Positions 7,788-15,813 of a stretch of DNA of 64,000 bases are shown piece after piece; the stretch's first letter is position 1, and each line of letters starts with the position of its first letter. Position numbers and translations under genes: made by a program. The DNA is from Cohnella thailandensis (GTDB taxonomy: Bacteria; Bacillota; Bacilli; Paenibacillales; Paenibacillaceae), in contig NZ_JACJVQ010000008.1 of the NCBI RefSeq assembly GCF_014212135.1, positions 372,001 through 436,000 of the forward strand. The letters are read 5' to 3'. Below the pieces are notes generated by a model. The model was not told the origin of the DNA and ran no database searches. It was given only the letters and a program-made list of their open reading frames with translations.

Positions 7788-8900
7788 ATGATCCAGATTC
7801 AAACCCACAGCGTTCGTCCGGGCCAGACGTTGGCCAAGCCCGTTCTGGGCAAAAACGGAGCGGTCATTCTGGCAACCGGCACCAAATTGACCGAACGTTA
7901 TATCGGCAGGCTCAAAGAGCTTGGCATTTCAGCCGTTTGCGTCCATGAGGAAGCGGCGTCCTCTCTCGCCGCCCCGGCCCGGGACACCGCCCCTTCCTTC
8001 CAAGACATCCATGACGGAGCCAGCCTGCAGGCTTCCCGCGCGGCCGTTGCCGACACGGTAGCCGATTTCATAGGCGGCGATGCGATCCTGAAGCGCTTGT
8101 CCGTGCCTTTGCTTGGGCAACGTTTCCTCCGCATTTACGGTCATATGCTCGACTACGTCAGCCGTCAGCCCGTCATTATGGAACAGCTGGCGCTTCTTCA
8201 CGACAAGGATCCCTTTCTGTTCCAGCATGCGATGAACGTCTCCGCCTATTCGGCCATCGTCGGATTCGCCAACGGCTACAGCGAGTCGCAGCTGTACGAG
8301 TTGACCGTAGCCGCCCTTCTGTTCGATATCGGAATGGCGAGCGTGCCCCAATCTCTGTATGCCAAGTCCGGATCGCTGACTCCGATAGAGAAGGAACGAA
8401 TCGAAGCCCATTCGATCGAAGGGTATCAACGGCTTTCCGAGCTGGAGGGCATCCCCTACACGGCCGCATTGTGCGCTTTGCAGCACCATGAACGATACAA
8501 CGGCTCCGGCTATCCGTTCGGCATCAAGCAGGAAGAGATTCATCCTTACGCCCAAATCATCGGAATCGCGGACATTTACGATGCCCTGGTCTCTCCTCGC
8601 CATCATCGGAAGGCTTATACGCCCGGCGAGGCGATCGAGTATTTGTTCGGCTCCGGCGATACCCTGTTCAATCTGTCCTTCGTCAAGCTGTTTGTCGGGC
8701 ATGTATCCATTTATCCGGTCGGAAGCCGCGTGCGGCTCAACAACGGACAGACGGCGATCATCGCCTCGGTCGATCCCTCCTTCGTCCAACGCCCTATCGT
8801 CAAAGTCATTCAGGAACCGGACGGGAGCTTGGTCCTCTATCCGTACGAGCTCGATCTGAAAGACAGTCTCGAGGTGGTCATCTCGGACATCGTCCAGTAA
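7788..8900 (+). CDS. HD-GYP domain protein with degenerate metal site
   Basis: A 370-residue protein with an N-terminal ~65-residue region resembling those preceding HD-GYP domains (SVRPGQTLAKPV), then an HD-GYP domain at ~140-310. The GYP part is present (HHERYNGSGYPFG, ADIYDAL), but the HD motif reads LLFDIGMASVP instead of LLHDIGKxxVP, so the key His and the following Lys are lost. It may bind rather than hydrolyse the cyclic dinucleotide, or regulate the intact HD-GYP protein encoded just upstream. A strong GGAGGG precedes the ATG. A hairpin at 8938-8970 follows. Confidence 0.85.
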   Translation: MIQIQTHSVRPGQTLAKPVLGKNGAVILATGTKLTERYIGRLKELGISAVCVHEEAASSLAAPARDTAPSFQDIHDGASLQASRAAVADTVADFIGGDAILKRLSVPLLGQRFLRIYGHMLDYVSRQPVIMEQLALLHDKDPFLFQHAMNVSAYSAIVGFANGYSESQLYELTVAALLFDIGMASVPQSLYAKSGSLTPIEKERIEAHSIEGYQRLSELEGIPYTAALCALQHHERYNGSGYPFGIKQEEIHPYAQIIGIADIYDALVSPRHHRKAYTPGEAIEYLFGSGDTLFNLSFVKLFVGHVSIYPVGSRVRLNNGQTAIIASVDPSFVQRPIVKVIQEPDGSLVLYPYELDLKDSLEVVISDIVQ

Positions 8901-8937
8901 TGGGCGAAACGATGACGCACGCTTATCGCAGAGCGCA

Positions 8938-8970
8938 AAAAGACCGTTCCGAAGAGCAGAACGGTCTTTC
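8938..8970 (+). terminator. Hairpin after HD-GYP pair
   Basis: AAAGACCGTTC and GAACGGTCTTT form a stem around GAAGAGCA (approx.). The T-run is short, so termination is probable but not certain. Between here and 9132 nothing recognisable was found. Confidence 0.65.
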
Positions 8971-9132
8971 GTCGTGTTGTGTGCGCAAGGAAGCAAGATC
9001 CGGTAGCCATAATCGGTTTGAATGAATGACAAGGCGGTGTACTTTTGTATATCTTACCTATTCTTGTCGAAAAGAACAACTTTTTGCTTCTAAAGTCATG
9101 GGAAAAAAGGACGACCCGAGGACCCTCCAATC

Positions 9133-9178
9133 AAAAATAAGACTCCTGCCGGAAGAAACCGCACAAGGAGTCTTATCT
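9133..9178 (-). terminator. Intrinsic terminator of the permease pair
   Basis: On the minus strand AAGACTCCTTGTG...AGGAGTCTT is followed by ATTTTT. It lies 30-75 nt after the stop codon of the second permease and separates it from the HD-GYP/recombinase block. Confidence 0.8.
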
Positions 9179-9207
9179 TATTTTCCGAATAGCGTTCGGT
9201 TAAATCC

Positions 9208-10107
9208 TCAGCCTTTGACCGCGCCGATCATCACGCCGGACACGAAGTACCGCTGCAGCCACGGGTACGCGAGCAGGATCGGCACCGTCGCGAACATGAT
9301 GCTGGCCGCCTTGATGCCTTCCGGAAGAAGCTCTGCTTGGGATGCTCCTTCCTGAGCCGTCAAATCCGTCACCATGCTGTTCATGACGACCTGATAAAGC
9401 TTGAGCTGAATAGGGTACAGCTCCGAGTTCGTGATATAGAACAGCGCATCCATGAACCCGTTCCATCTCGAGACCGCGTAGAACAAGCTTAGCGTGGCGA
9501 GCACGGGCATCGACAGCGGCAGGACGATGCGGATCAACGTGCCGATATGGGAGCTGCCGTCCAGATGGGCCGACTCCTCCAGGCTCTCCGGAATCGAGGA
9601 GAAGAACGTCCGCAGGATAATCAGGTTGAACGCGCTGATCATCCCCGGCAGGATAAGCGACCAGAGGCTGTCCAGCAGGCCGAGCTGCTTGATCAGCAAA
9701 TAGTCGGGAATGATGCCCCCGCTGAAGAACATCGTGAAGACGATGATCAGCATGAAGAACGACCGTCCCTTAAGCCTCTCTTTCGTAAGCGGGTAAGCCG
9801 CGCAGATGCTCATGATCATGCTGATGATCGTGAACGATACCGTCAGGAAGATCGTCAGCCCCATCGACCGCAGCATCCTCGAATCGGAGAACACGACCTC
9901 GTAGGCGTGCCAATCCCAGCCCTGCGGCCAAATCGTCACGCGGTCCGACAGGATCGCGTCTTTGGTGCTTAACGAGACCGCGACGATGTGCAAGAAAGGA
10001 ATCAGACAGATCAGCATGGCGACGCCGATGACGGCCATGATCGCGATATCCGACGGACGAACTCTGGATAATTTTCTTCTCGTTGCGGTTGCCGTTGAGT
10101 TTGTCAT
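9208..10107 (-). CDS. Carbohydrate ABC transporter permease (YtcP type)
   Basis: Inner-membrane subunit of a sugar importer with about six TM helices. The EAA loop that contacts the ATPase is visible (EESAHLDGSSHIGTL...LP), and the C-terminus YFVSGVMIGAVKG is typical for the YtcP group. ATG 10107 is preferred: AGGAGG lies 7 nt before it, whereas the ATG at 10113 would touch the ribosome binding site. It starts 11 nt after the partner permease stop. No ATPase gene is present; this group commonly shares a general sugar ATPase encoded elsewhere. The probable binding-protein partner is 3996-5636. Confidence 0.9.
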   Translation of the reverse strand: MTNSTATATRRKLSRVRPSDIAIMAVIGVAMLICLIPFLHIVAVSLSTKDAILSDRVTIWPQGWDWHAYEVVFSDSRMLRSMGLTIFLTVSFTIISMIMSICAAYPLTKERLKGRSFFMLIIVFTMFFSGGIIPDYLLIKQLGLLDSLWSLILPGMISAFNLIILRTFFSSIPESLEESAHLDGSSHIGTLIRIVLPLSMPVLATLSLFYAVSRWNGFMDALFYITNSELYPIQLKLYQVVMNSMVTDLTAQEGASQAELLPEGIKAASIMFATVPILLAYPWLQRYFVSGVMIGAVKG

Positions 10108-10118
10108 GTCCATGCCTC

Positions 10119-11078
10119 CTAATAGATTCCTTGCTCGCCCATGCGCTTGGCGATCGTATTCGCCCCGACGACGAAGATCAGTCCGACGATCGCCTGAAAC
10201 AATCCCATGGCGGTCGCGAGCGAGAATTGAGCCGATTGAAGGCCTGCCTTATACACGAAGGTGCTGATGACCTCCGAATAATCCATGACGAGCGTGTTCC
10301 CCATCACGAACGGGCGCTCGAAGCCGATCGTCATGATGTGCCCGAGCTGCATGATAAGCATGACCACGATGGTCGATCGGATTCCCGGCAGCGTGATGTG
10401 CCTCATTTTCTTCCAGCGGCCCGCCCCGTCGACATCCGCGGCTTCATAGAGCTCCCTGTTGATTCCGGTAAGCGCCGCCAGATAGATGATCGTTCCCCAG
10501 CCGGCGCTCTGCCAGATTCCGGTTCCCAGGTAAACGAACAGCCAGTGGTTCTTCTCCGTCAGGAACGGAACCGCCTCGAAGCCCAGGGACGTGATCAGGT
10601 TGTTGAGCAGGCCGCCCTTGTTGGAGAAAATCTGATAGACGAGGCCGCCGATGATGATCCACGAGATGAAGTGCGGGAGGTAAAGCAGCGTTTGCGCGGT
10701 TTTCTTGAACCAGACGACCCTCAGCTCGTTTAAGAGAAGAGCCAGCAGGATCGGCGCCGGAAAAGAGAACAACAGGTCGAGCAGATTAAGCAGAAGCGTG
10801 TTCCTCACGACTTGATAGAACTGGCTCATCGCGAACAGCTGCGTAAAGTTCTCGAAGCCGACCCATTCGCTGCCCGATATGCCTTTGAATAGGTTGTAAT
10901 CCTGGAACGCGATCGCCGTGCCGTACATCGGAACGTATTTGAAAAGAACGAAGTAGACGATCGGCAACATCAGCAAAAAGTACAGCTGATAGTCTCGGCG
11001 GAACCATCTAGACTTGCGAACCTTGCTCGCAGTCCTCAGCTCCGCCGTCGGACTGACCTGCTCGATAATTTGATCCAT
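10119..11078 (-). CDS. Carbohydrate ABC transporter permease (LplB type)
   Basis: First permease of the pair, 319 residues, with ~6 TM helices and the LplB-type N-terminal part (RDYQLYFLLMLPIVYFVLFK) and EAA loop (YEAADVDGAGRWKKMRHITLP). ATG 11078 (MDQIIEQ) is chosen over the longer frame to 11156 because GAGAAGGGAT precedes it closely and the upstream stretch belongs to the conserved 94-bp element. It leads a two-gene operon with 9208-10107 and forms the translocation pore of the importer. Confidence 0.9.
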   Translation of the reverse strand: MDQIIEQVSPTAELRTASKVRKSRWFRRDYQLYFLLMLPIVYFVLFKYVPMYGTAIAFQDYNLFKGISGSEWVGFENFTQLFAMSQFYQVVRNTLLLNLLDLLFSFPAPILLALLLNELRVVWFKKTAQTLLYLPHFISWIIIGGLVYQIFSNKGGLLNNLITSLGFEAVPFLTEKNHWLFVYLGTGIWQSAGWGTIIYLAALTGINRELYEAADVDGAGRWKKMRHITLPGIRSTIVVMLIMQLGHIMTIGFERPFVMGNTLVMDYSEVISTFVYKAGLQSAQFSLATAMGLFQAIVGLIFVVGANTIAKRMGEQGIY

Positions 11079-11114
11079 GCGTATCCCTTCTCTCTGTCGA
11101 CATGCGGCAACGGG

Positions 11115-11208
11115 CCGGGTAACCCAAGAATACGGGGACGTCCGGAACGCGCACAATAGACTCTTTTCCGGCCGTTAACTGAATTCCGCAAGCCTTGATG
11201 CGACTGGG
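11115..11208 (-). promoter_or_regulatory. 94-bp upstream element, copy B (before permease pair)
   Basis: Second copy of the element at 5753-5846, same orientation relative to the gene it precedes, ending 36 nt before the permease ATG. The candidate -10 TATTGT is at 11153-11158 with a weak -35 (CAGTTA). Conservation in both copies of CCCAGTCGCA(C/T)CAAGG upstream of this fits an activator-controlled promoter. Regulatory role is inferred. The rest of 11209-11362 shows no gene. Confidence 0.55.
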
Positions 11209-11362
11209 GATTTCGGCTTCCGATCGGAATTCGGTGCATCGGCGGAATCGGGTTCATGGCATGCGAAAGCACAAAAGAGCAGGATCGGCCGTTCGCCTCC
11301 TGGTAAAGTCGAGATAACACGGATCGGCCCCCTATATCCGACTGACAAAGGAGTTGCGAAAC

Positions 11363-12313
11363 ATGGAATGGATAAAGCCTTACTTGTTTAAACGCTTGCC
11401 GAGCCTCCGGGAAAATGCGGCCGCTTGGGCGTCCCATATCGAGCGGCATTGGGACCTTGAATTCTATCGCCCGCAATCGCCCATGAGCGCTGAAGAGGTT
11501 CGGCAACGGATCGATCGGTTTATGCCCGAATTGCGGCCGGAGTTCGAGGCGCTGCTCGCCGCTTCGCCGGATCTTCCCGGCCAAGCCCAGTTGATCGCCA
11601 TGGTTAACCTGCGCCCCTTCTTCTCCGGCTGCAGCAATTCGATTTCCCTGCGGCTAGGACATCCCACCTTGATTCGGAATTACGACCTCGGAATCGATGG
11701 CTTCGCCGGCGTATTCCGATACGAGCCGCTGCCGGGCGACGGCTGGATCATAGGTTCCGCCGAAGGGGGATGGGGATACCTGGACGGCCTGAACCACCAT
11801 GGTCTCGCGTTGTCCATCACCTTCGGGGGGAACTACGCGACGGGCGACGGCTTCGCGATTCCTTTGATCGTCCGGTATCTGCTGAAGACTTGCTCATCGG
11901 TACCGGAAGCGGCCGAACGGCTGCGCCGGCTTCCTCATCGCCTGCATCAAAATATCTCCCTCCTGGACCGCGAAGGGAGATATTCCGTCGTTTACGCTTC
12001 GCCCACAGGCGCGACCGAGGCGCAAGGCCTTCTCTGCTGCACGAACCATCAGCCGCACCCGGCGCCCGCAGCGAACCATTCGACGGAACGGTTCGAATTT
12101 CTTAGCCGCTTGAGCGGAGAGGTATCGCCGGAGCGGTTCCTTGAGCCTCCGTTATACAACCGGCGGTACTCCGATCACTTCGGCACGCTTTATACGGTCG
12201 AATTCGACCCTGTAGCCGGAACGGCCCGCTATCTCTGGCCTCACGAGAAGGTGTTGCTCGCGACCAAGAATTCGCCGGAGACGGAGATCCGCGTCACCCT
12301 TTCTTCAGAATGA
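11363..12313 (+). CDS. C45-type (acyl-CoA:6-APA acyltransferase-like) Ntn hydrolase
   Basis: Member of the autoproteolytic C45 acyltransferase/amidohydrolase group, related to acyl-CoA:6-aminopenicillanate acyltransferase and choloylglycine hydrolases. The likely self-cleavage site is Gly89-Cys90 in [10 protein letters not shown], the Cys becoming the N-terminal nucleophile. LIRNYDLG and the glycine-rich [17 protein letters not shown] follow in family order. Real substrates of bacterial members are mostly unknown; amide hydrolysis is the safest guess. ATG 11363 is used: AAAGGAG ends 8 nt before it, better than TTG 11354. It converges with the ABC-F gene, overlapping its end by 20 bp. Confidence 0.75.
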   Translation: MEWIKPYLFKRLPSLRENAAAWASHIERHWDLEFYRPQSPMSAEEVRQRIDRFMPELRPEFEALLAASPDLPGQAQLIAMVNLRPFFSGCSNSISLRLGHPTLIRNYDLGIDGFAGVFRYEPLPGDGWIIGSAEGGWGYLDGLNHHGLALSITFGGNYATGDGFAIPLIVRYLLKTCSSVPEAAERLRRLPHRLHQNISLLDREGRYSVVYASPTGATEAQGLLCCTNHQPHPAPAANHSTERFEFLSRLSGEVSPERFLEPPLYNRRYSDHFGTLYTVEFDPVAGTARYLWPHEKVLLATKNSPETEIRVTLSSE

Positions 12314-13757
12314 TCTTCCCGTTCTCGATCCGGTAGATCCGGTCCGCTACGTTCTCTAGCAGCCGCGCATCATGCGTGACGAAAATAATCGTACCCGCAT
12401 AGTCCTTCATTAGCTTCTCCAACGCTTCCACGGCGGGAAGGTCGAGAAAGTTGCTCGGTTCGTCCATCAGCAGAATGTTGTATCTCCCGAGCAGCATTTT
12501 GGCAAGCTGCAGCTTGATGAGCTCTCCGCCGCTTAAGACCGACAGCTCCTTGCCGACGTCTTCGGGAGCGAAGCCCATCGCTGCCAGAACGGCGCGGATG
12601 TCGGATGCCTGATAATCGCTATTCTCCGCCATGTAGGCCATCACGGCCTGATTCTTCGCGAGCTTATAGCCGTCCTGAGCGAAATAACCGATCCGGGCTT
12701 TGGGAGATACGGAGATACCTTCCTCGCGACCGAGGATCATTCGGAAAAGCGTCGTTTTGCCGGCTCCGTTCGGGCCCGTAATCGCGATCTTGGCCCCGAG
12801 CGGGAATTGGAAGGACGCCTTGTCGAAAACAACCTTGTCCCCGAACCGCAAACCGATCCCGCTCCCCATGATCGGGAACGGATTGTGGAGCGCAAGCGCC
12901 GGACTCTGCCGGAATCGGACGGAGCGGATCGCCTCGGGAGGCTTCGCGTCTCCCATCGCTTCGATACGATGCTCCAGGTTTCGCGCCGCCTGATGCAGCT
13001 TCTTCTGCTTGCTGCCCAGCGTCTTCTGGTGGCCGAGCCGTCCCCCGTCTTCCGATTTGTTTCTCCTTGCAGCTCCTTTCGCCGACTGATCGACTTTCTG
13101 CGCCTGCCTCTTTTTCTCCAAGATGGCCTTCTCCAGCCGGTCTCGTTCCGCCGCATATTGCCGATATTGAATTGCCTGGGCTTGCCGCTCCTCTTCCTTC
13201 TGGGCCAAATAGTCGGAATAACCTCCCCAATATTCGGCGATCGTGCCATCCTTAAGCTCCCAGATCTTATCGACGACTCGGTCGAGGAAATACCGATCAT
13301 GGCTAACCAGCAGCAGCGCGCCGGAATAAGCCCGCAGCTGATGAACCAGGAAGTCGATGCCTTCTAGGTCCAGATTGCACGTCGGTTCGTCGGCGAAAAG
13401 GCCGTGAACCTCGTCGGACAAGGCTTGCGCGATCTTGCGACGCGTCTCCTCGCCGCCGCTCGGCCGTTCGCTCAGCCGATCCACGCCCAGCTTGCCGAGC
13501 ATGGCGTAATTGGGGGCTTTCTGAGGAGACGCTTCCTCCATCTGAGGGATATAGGCAAATCGGCCTTCGCGCGCGATATGGCCATGCGGTACCGTTATTT
13601 CGCCCAGCAGCGCTCGAATCAGCGTGCTCTTGCCCGCTCCGTTCGCCCCCACCAAGCCGATCCGGTCATAGTCGTAAATCTCCAACTCGTCGATAGCCAG
13701 GACGTCTCGTCCCTTATATTCCACATAAAGCTCTTTCGCTTTGATCAATAAACTCAT
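12294..13757 (-). CDS. ABC-F ribosome-protection ATPase (Vga/Msr/VmlR-like)
   Basis: A 487-residue soluble tandem-ATPase protein without membrane domains. NBD1 has GANGAGKST and a SGGE signature; a Lys/Glu/Arg-rich coiled linker (~205-300) is the P-site tRNA interaction motif region; NBD2 has [24 protein letters not shown] and a switch His (VTHD). ABC-F proteins of this class displace ribosome-targeting antibiotics (lincosamides, streptogramins A, pleuromutilins, macrolides) or rescue stalled ribosomes. ATG 13757 has an ideal GAAGGAGG. Upstream is a ~380-nt leader with two short peptides, two terminators and alternative hairpins, which strongly supports antibiotic-induced attenuation. The exact drug spectrum cannot be read from the sequence. 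Confidence 0.88.
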   Translation of the reverse strand: MSLLIKAKELYVEYKGRDVLAIDELEIYDYDRIGLVGANGAGKSTLIRALLGEITVPHGHIAREGRFAYIPQMEEASPQKAPNYAMLGKLGVDRLSERPSGGEETRRKIAQALSDEVHGLFADEPTCNLDLEGIDFLVHQLRAYSGALLLVSHDRYFLDRVVDKIWELKDGTIAEYWGGYSDYLAQKEEERQAQAIQYRQYAAERDRLEKAILEKKRQAQKVDQSAKGAARRNKSEDGGRLGHQKTLGSKQKKLHQAARNLEHRIEAMGDAKPPEAIRSVRFRQSPALALHNPFPIMGSGIGLRFGDKVVFDKASFQFPLGAKIAITGPNGAGKTTLFRMILGREEGISVSPKARIGYFAQDGYKLAKNQAVMAYMAENSDYQASDIRAVLAAMGFAPEDVGKELSVLSGGELIKLQLAKMLLGRYNILLMDEPSNFLDLPAVEALEKLMKDYAGTIIFVTHDARLLENVADRIYRIENGKIILKKG

Positions 13758-13773
13758 GGTCGTTTCCTCCTTC

Positions 13774-13824
13774 AGAAATCGCAGAATCGCCGTTTCTCGT
13801 TCGCAGGATAACCTGCGATTCTTG
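13774..13824 (-). promoter_or_regulatory. Alternative hairpins before the ABC-F start (attenuator)
   Basis: TCGCAGGataaCCTGCGA (13801-13818) forms one hairpin. The same 3' segment can instead pair differently: GCGATTCT (13815-13822) with AGAATCGC (13783-13790), or CTGCGATT with AATCGCAG (13777-13784). The pairings are mutually exclusive and lie between leader peptide 2 and the ABC-F ribosome binding site, as expected for ribosome-stalling attenuation. Folding was judged by eye. Confidence 0.6.
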
Positions 13825-13833
13825 AAGGGGAAC

Positions 13834-13872
13834 CTATATAAAGAAGTACCAGTGCATTGGCATGTTCTGCAT
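13834..13872 (-). CDS. Leader peptide 2 of ABC-F gene ([12 protein letters not shown])
   Basis: A 12-codon ORF with a strong GAGGGAGGG 6 nt before its ATG, ending 77 nt upstream of the ABC-F start. It is directly followed by the alternative hairpins at 13774-13824. A translated short ORF with its own ribosome binding site in this position is the hallmark of stalling-dependent control of resistance genes. It lies downstream of terminator 2, so it would act only on read-through transcripts or at the translational level. Confidence 0.6.
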   Translation of the reverse strand: MQNMPMHWYFFI

Positions 13873-13893
13873 GGCCAACCCTCCCTCGTCGAA

Positions 13894-13941
13894 TAAAAAA
13901 ATACAGACCGGCACCCCACATAGGCGGGCATCGGTCTGCAT
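13894..13941 (-). terminator. Terminator 2 in ABC-F leader
   Basis: On the minus strand GCAGACCGATGCC and GGTGCCGGTCTGT form a long stem (one mismatch, two G-U pairs) followed by ATTTTTTT. It lies inside the leader between the two leader peptides, so it is a premature terminator for the ABC-F transcript. Confidence 0.75.
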
Positions 13942-14041
13942 TTCAAGCACGAATAAGGACACGGCGACGCGAAAACAAGCCTAATTAAGGCTATATCCGC
14001 CCTCGCAGTCTATGTCGCTTCATGCGCATGAATAAGCAGCT

Positions 14042-14079
14042 CAAAAAAGCCCACGAATGTGGAAAAAGGCTCTTTTGCG
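14042..14079 (-). terminator. Terminator 1 in ABC-F leader
   Basis: AAAAGAGCC pairs with GGGCTTTTTT (one mismatch) around an inner CCAC-ATTC-GTGG hairpin, ending in a T-run. It starts ~7 nt after the stop of leader peptide 1, the classical layout for vmlR-like ribosome-mediated attenuation. ATGAAGC downstream (~14018-14024) could pair with GCTTCAT inside leader peptide 1 as an antiterminator. A further palindrome AGCCTAATTAAGGCT is at 13978-13992. Confidence 0.65.
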
Positions 14080-14085
14080 GCTGGC

Positions 14086-14112
14086 TTATCGAATACGCAT
14101 GGAATGAAGCAT
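14086..14112 (-). CDS. Leader peptide 1 of ABC-F gene (MLHSMRIR)
   Basis: Eight codons plus TAA, with a strong AAAGGAGG about 10 nt upstream of ATG 14112, starting ~30 nt after the predicted -10 box. It is immediately followed by terminator 1. It is too short for standard gene finders. Confidence 0.65.
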   Translation of the reverse strand: MLHSMRIR

Positions 14113-14143
14113 AGATCGCGTGCCTCCTTTACAAGTTAGTACA

Positions 14144-14173
14144 TATATAACATTGACCGGATCAGACTGTCAA
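14144..14173 (-). promoter_or_regulatory. Sigma-A promoter of the ABC-F leader
   Basis: TTGACA at 14168-14173 and TTATAT at 14145-14150 with 17-bp spacing (or TATATA one base on with 18). The -35 overlaps the TGA stop of the upstream methyltransferase gene. The predicted transcript starts near 14138, giving a ~380-nt leader. Confidence 0.75.
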
Positions 14174-14772
14174 ATCGGCGAAACCCAAGAAAGCAGATAC
14201 CGGTAATAAAACCTGCGCCGGATTCTCGCGCCGGGCAATATCTCGTTAGCCGCCTGCCGAATCTCGCTGAGAGACTCTTGGGGTTCCGCGATCCGAACGC
14301 CAATGTCCCGCATTCCCCCATGCAGGCGGTCCATGACCCGGATCGGCAGCACTACCAGCCCGGAATGGACGTAATCCATCGCCGACTTGTTCGCGGACAA
14401 GCCGACGACGAGAAGCTTGCCCCCGGGAGCGAGGAACTGGCGCATCTTGATCAAGGCCGATCGCAGCTTCATGTGGTGCAAAGCCGCCACGCAAGTGATC
14501 GTCTGGTAGCGTTCGGATTCGGAAGGGACGGGCCAATCGAGAAAATCCCCATGAACCAGCGACGCGTTCGGCACCATGGCTAGCCTCTGTCGGGCGCGTT
14601 CGATGGCGTTCTCGTCGGGGTCGATTCCGACCGCCCGATCGACGAACGGCGCAAGGCGATGCAGAAGCAAACCGTCCCCGCAGCCAATATCGAGAACGCG
14701 TCCTCCTCGTTTTTTCGCATCCGCGATTAAGATGTTATGAAAGGCCGTGTTGTGATTCCAGTAGGTCTCCAT
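14170..14772 (-). CDS. Class I SAM-dependent methyltransferase
   Basis: A 200-residue soluble methyltransferase of the Methyltransf_11/25 group. Motif I is VLDIGCGDG (~32-40), followed by the acidic end of strand 2 (VGIDPDE) and the motif IV/post-motif region VAALHHMKL. ATG 14772 (METYWNH) is chosen for the GGAGGAGAGG just upstream; the longer frame to 14868 would overlap the divergent TPR gene. The substrate is not predictable. It is divergent from 14848-15360, and its stop codon overlaps the ABC-F promoter. Confidence 0.82.
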   Translation of the reverse strand: METYWNHNTAFHNILIADAKKRGGRVLDIGCGDGLLLHRLAPFVDRAVGIDPDENAIERARQRLAMVPNASLVHGDFLDWPVPSESERYQTITCVAALHHMKLRSALIKMRQFLAPGGKLLVVGLSANKSAMDYVHSGLVVLPIRVMDRLHGGMRDIGVRIAEPQESLSEIRQAANEILPGARIRRRFYYRYLLSWVSPI

Positions 14773-14847
14773 GGTCCTCTCCTCCGGTTGCAGTTCCTGC
14801 AAGAATAATATGGTACGATAGATGGATGTAAAAAGGAGTGAAGCAGC

Positions 14848-15360
14848 ATGCCGAACGATCGGCTTCAAACATTGATCCTATTACGCGAAGAAGGGCGAGC
14901 CAAGCAAGATCAGGCTCTTCTGGCGGATGTCCGCGCCAAGCTGCAGGAGCTTCTGGCGGAAGATCCGGAAGACCCTCTAGTAAATTACCAGTTAGGCATC
15001 GCCCATGACAATTCCGGACTGGGCAAGGAAGCGATTCCCTATTACGAAAGAGCCCTGCGGCTCGGGCTTTCCGACGCCGATCTGGAGCGCTGCCTGCTCG
15101 GGCTCGGCAGCACGTACCGCTACTGGGGCCATTACGGTAAAGCCGTCGAGACGCTGCGAAGAGGCGTCCGCGAATTCCCCGACAACAGGGCTCTCAAAGT
15201 GTTTTTGTCCATGGCGCTTTACAATGACAAGCAGTATAAAGAAAGCGTCGAGCTTCTCATTGCCAACCTCATGGAATCCACCGCCGACGAGAAGCTGCTT
15301 TACTTCAAGCGCGGCATTATGGCGTATGCGGAGGACTTGGACGAGACCGCCGAATCCTAA
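14848..15360 (+). CDS. Tetratricopeptide-repeat protein
   Basis: A 170-residue all-helical protein with about three TPR units between residues ~35 and 150, e.g. PLVNYQLGIAHDNSGLGKEA and the following GSTYRYWGHYGKAVETLRRG. It fits the small soluble TPR_5-like proteins common in Bacillales, which probably act as protein-binding scaffolds. There is no signal peptide. AAAAGGAG precedes the ATG. Function beyond protein binding is unknown. Divergent from the methyltransferase with a 75-bp shared promoter region. Confidence 0.8.
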   Translation: MPNDRLQTLILLREEGRAKQDQALLADVRAKLQELLAEDPEDPLVNYQLGIAHDNSGLGKEAIPYYERALRLGLSDADLERCLLGLGSTYRYWGHYGKAVETLRRGVREFPDNRALKVFLSMALYNDKQYKESVELLIANLMESTADEKLLYFKRGIMAYAEDLDETAES

Positions 15361-15530
15361 TCGGGGACGACCGACCTATGTAGGATAGACGATGGCCTCG
15401 CCGCTATGGTTGCAAGATTTTCCCATAGTTAATCCCTGCGGGTTCCTCTTGTGACCTTCTTCACATTCATCGGATGCCGAGCCTCTTACAATAGAGGCAG
15501 GATCTCATCCCTTGACTGGAGGAATCGTTC

Positions 15531-15746
15531 ATGAAGCTGGAACTGCTCTCGATCGGCCAAAGCGCGGCCAAGGTCGCCGCCGAAGGCGGACAACTGATCG
15601 TCGACAAGCTGAGCATTTACGGATTCTTCGCTTTCTGCCTTATCTTCGTCGCTTGCTCTCTGATCGCCCCCGCCCTGATCTACGAGAAATACTTTAAAGC
15701 AGGAGACGATCCCGCCGGACAGGACGGCCCGAACTTCACCGCCTAA
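15531..15746 (+). CDS. Small single-pass membrane protein, unknown function
   Basis: A 71-residue protein: amphipathic N-terminal segment, one strong TM helix (~30-49, IYGFFAFCLIFVACSLIAP), and a short polar C-terminus. It is supported by GACTGGAGG ~8 nt before the ATG and an intrinsic terminator overlapping its stop codon. I do not recognise a family. It is a single-gene unit between the TPR and SDR genes. The 170-bp gap upstream has no other gene. Confidence 0.65.
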   Translation: MKLELLSIGQSAAKVAAEGGQLIVDKLSIYGFFAFCLIFVACSLIAPALIYEKYFKAGDDPAGQDGPNFTA

Positions 15747-15757
15747 GGGCGGTTTTT
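15738..15757 (+). terminator. Compact terminator overlapping the small-protein stop
   Basis: ACCGCC-TAAG-GGCGGT followed by TTTT. The TAA stop codon lies inside the loop. Confidence 0.75.
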
Positions 15758-15813
15758 CTTTTGGGCAAAAACCGATATGATGAGTATTAGATAAGGTAGA
15801 GAGGAGCATAAAG

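Noticed and set aside
15449-15466. Rex-like dyad TTGTGA-N6-TCACAT upstream of the small membrane protein
   Set aside because: Rex sites normally have 8 bp between TTGTGA and TCACAA; here the spacing is 6 and the last base differs. Support is too weak.
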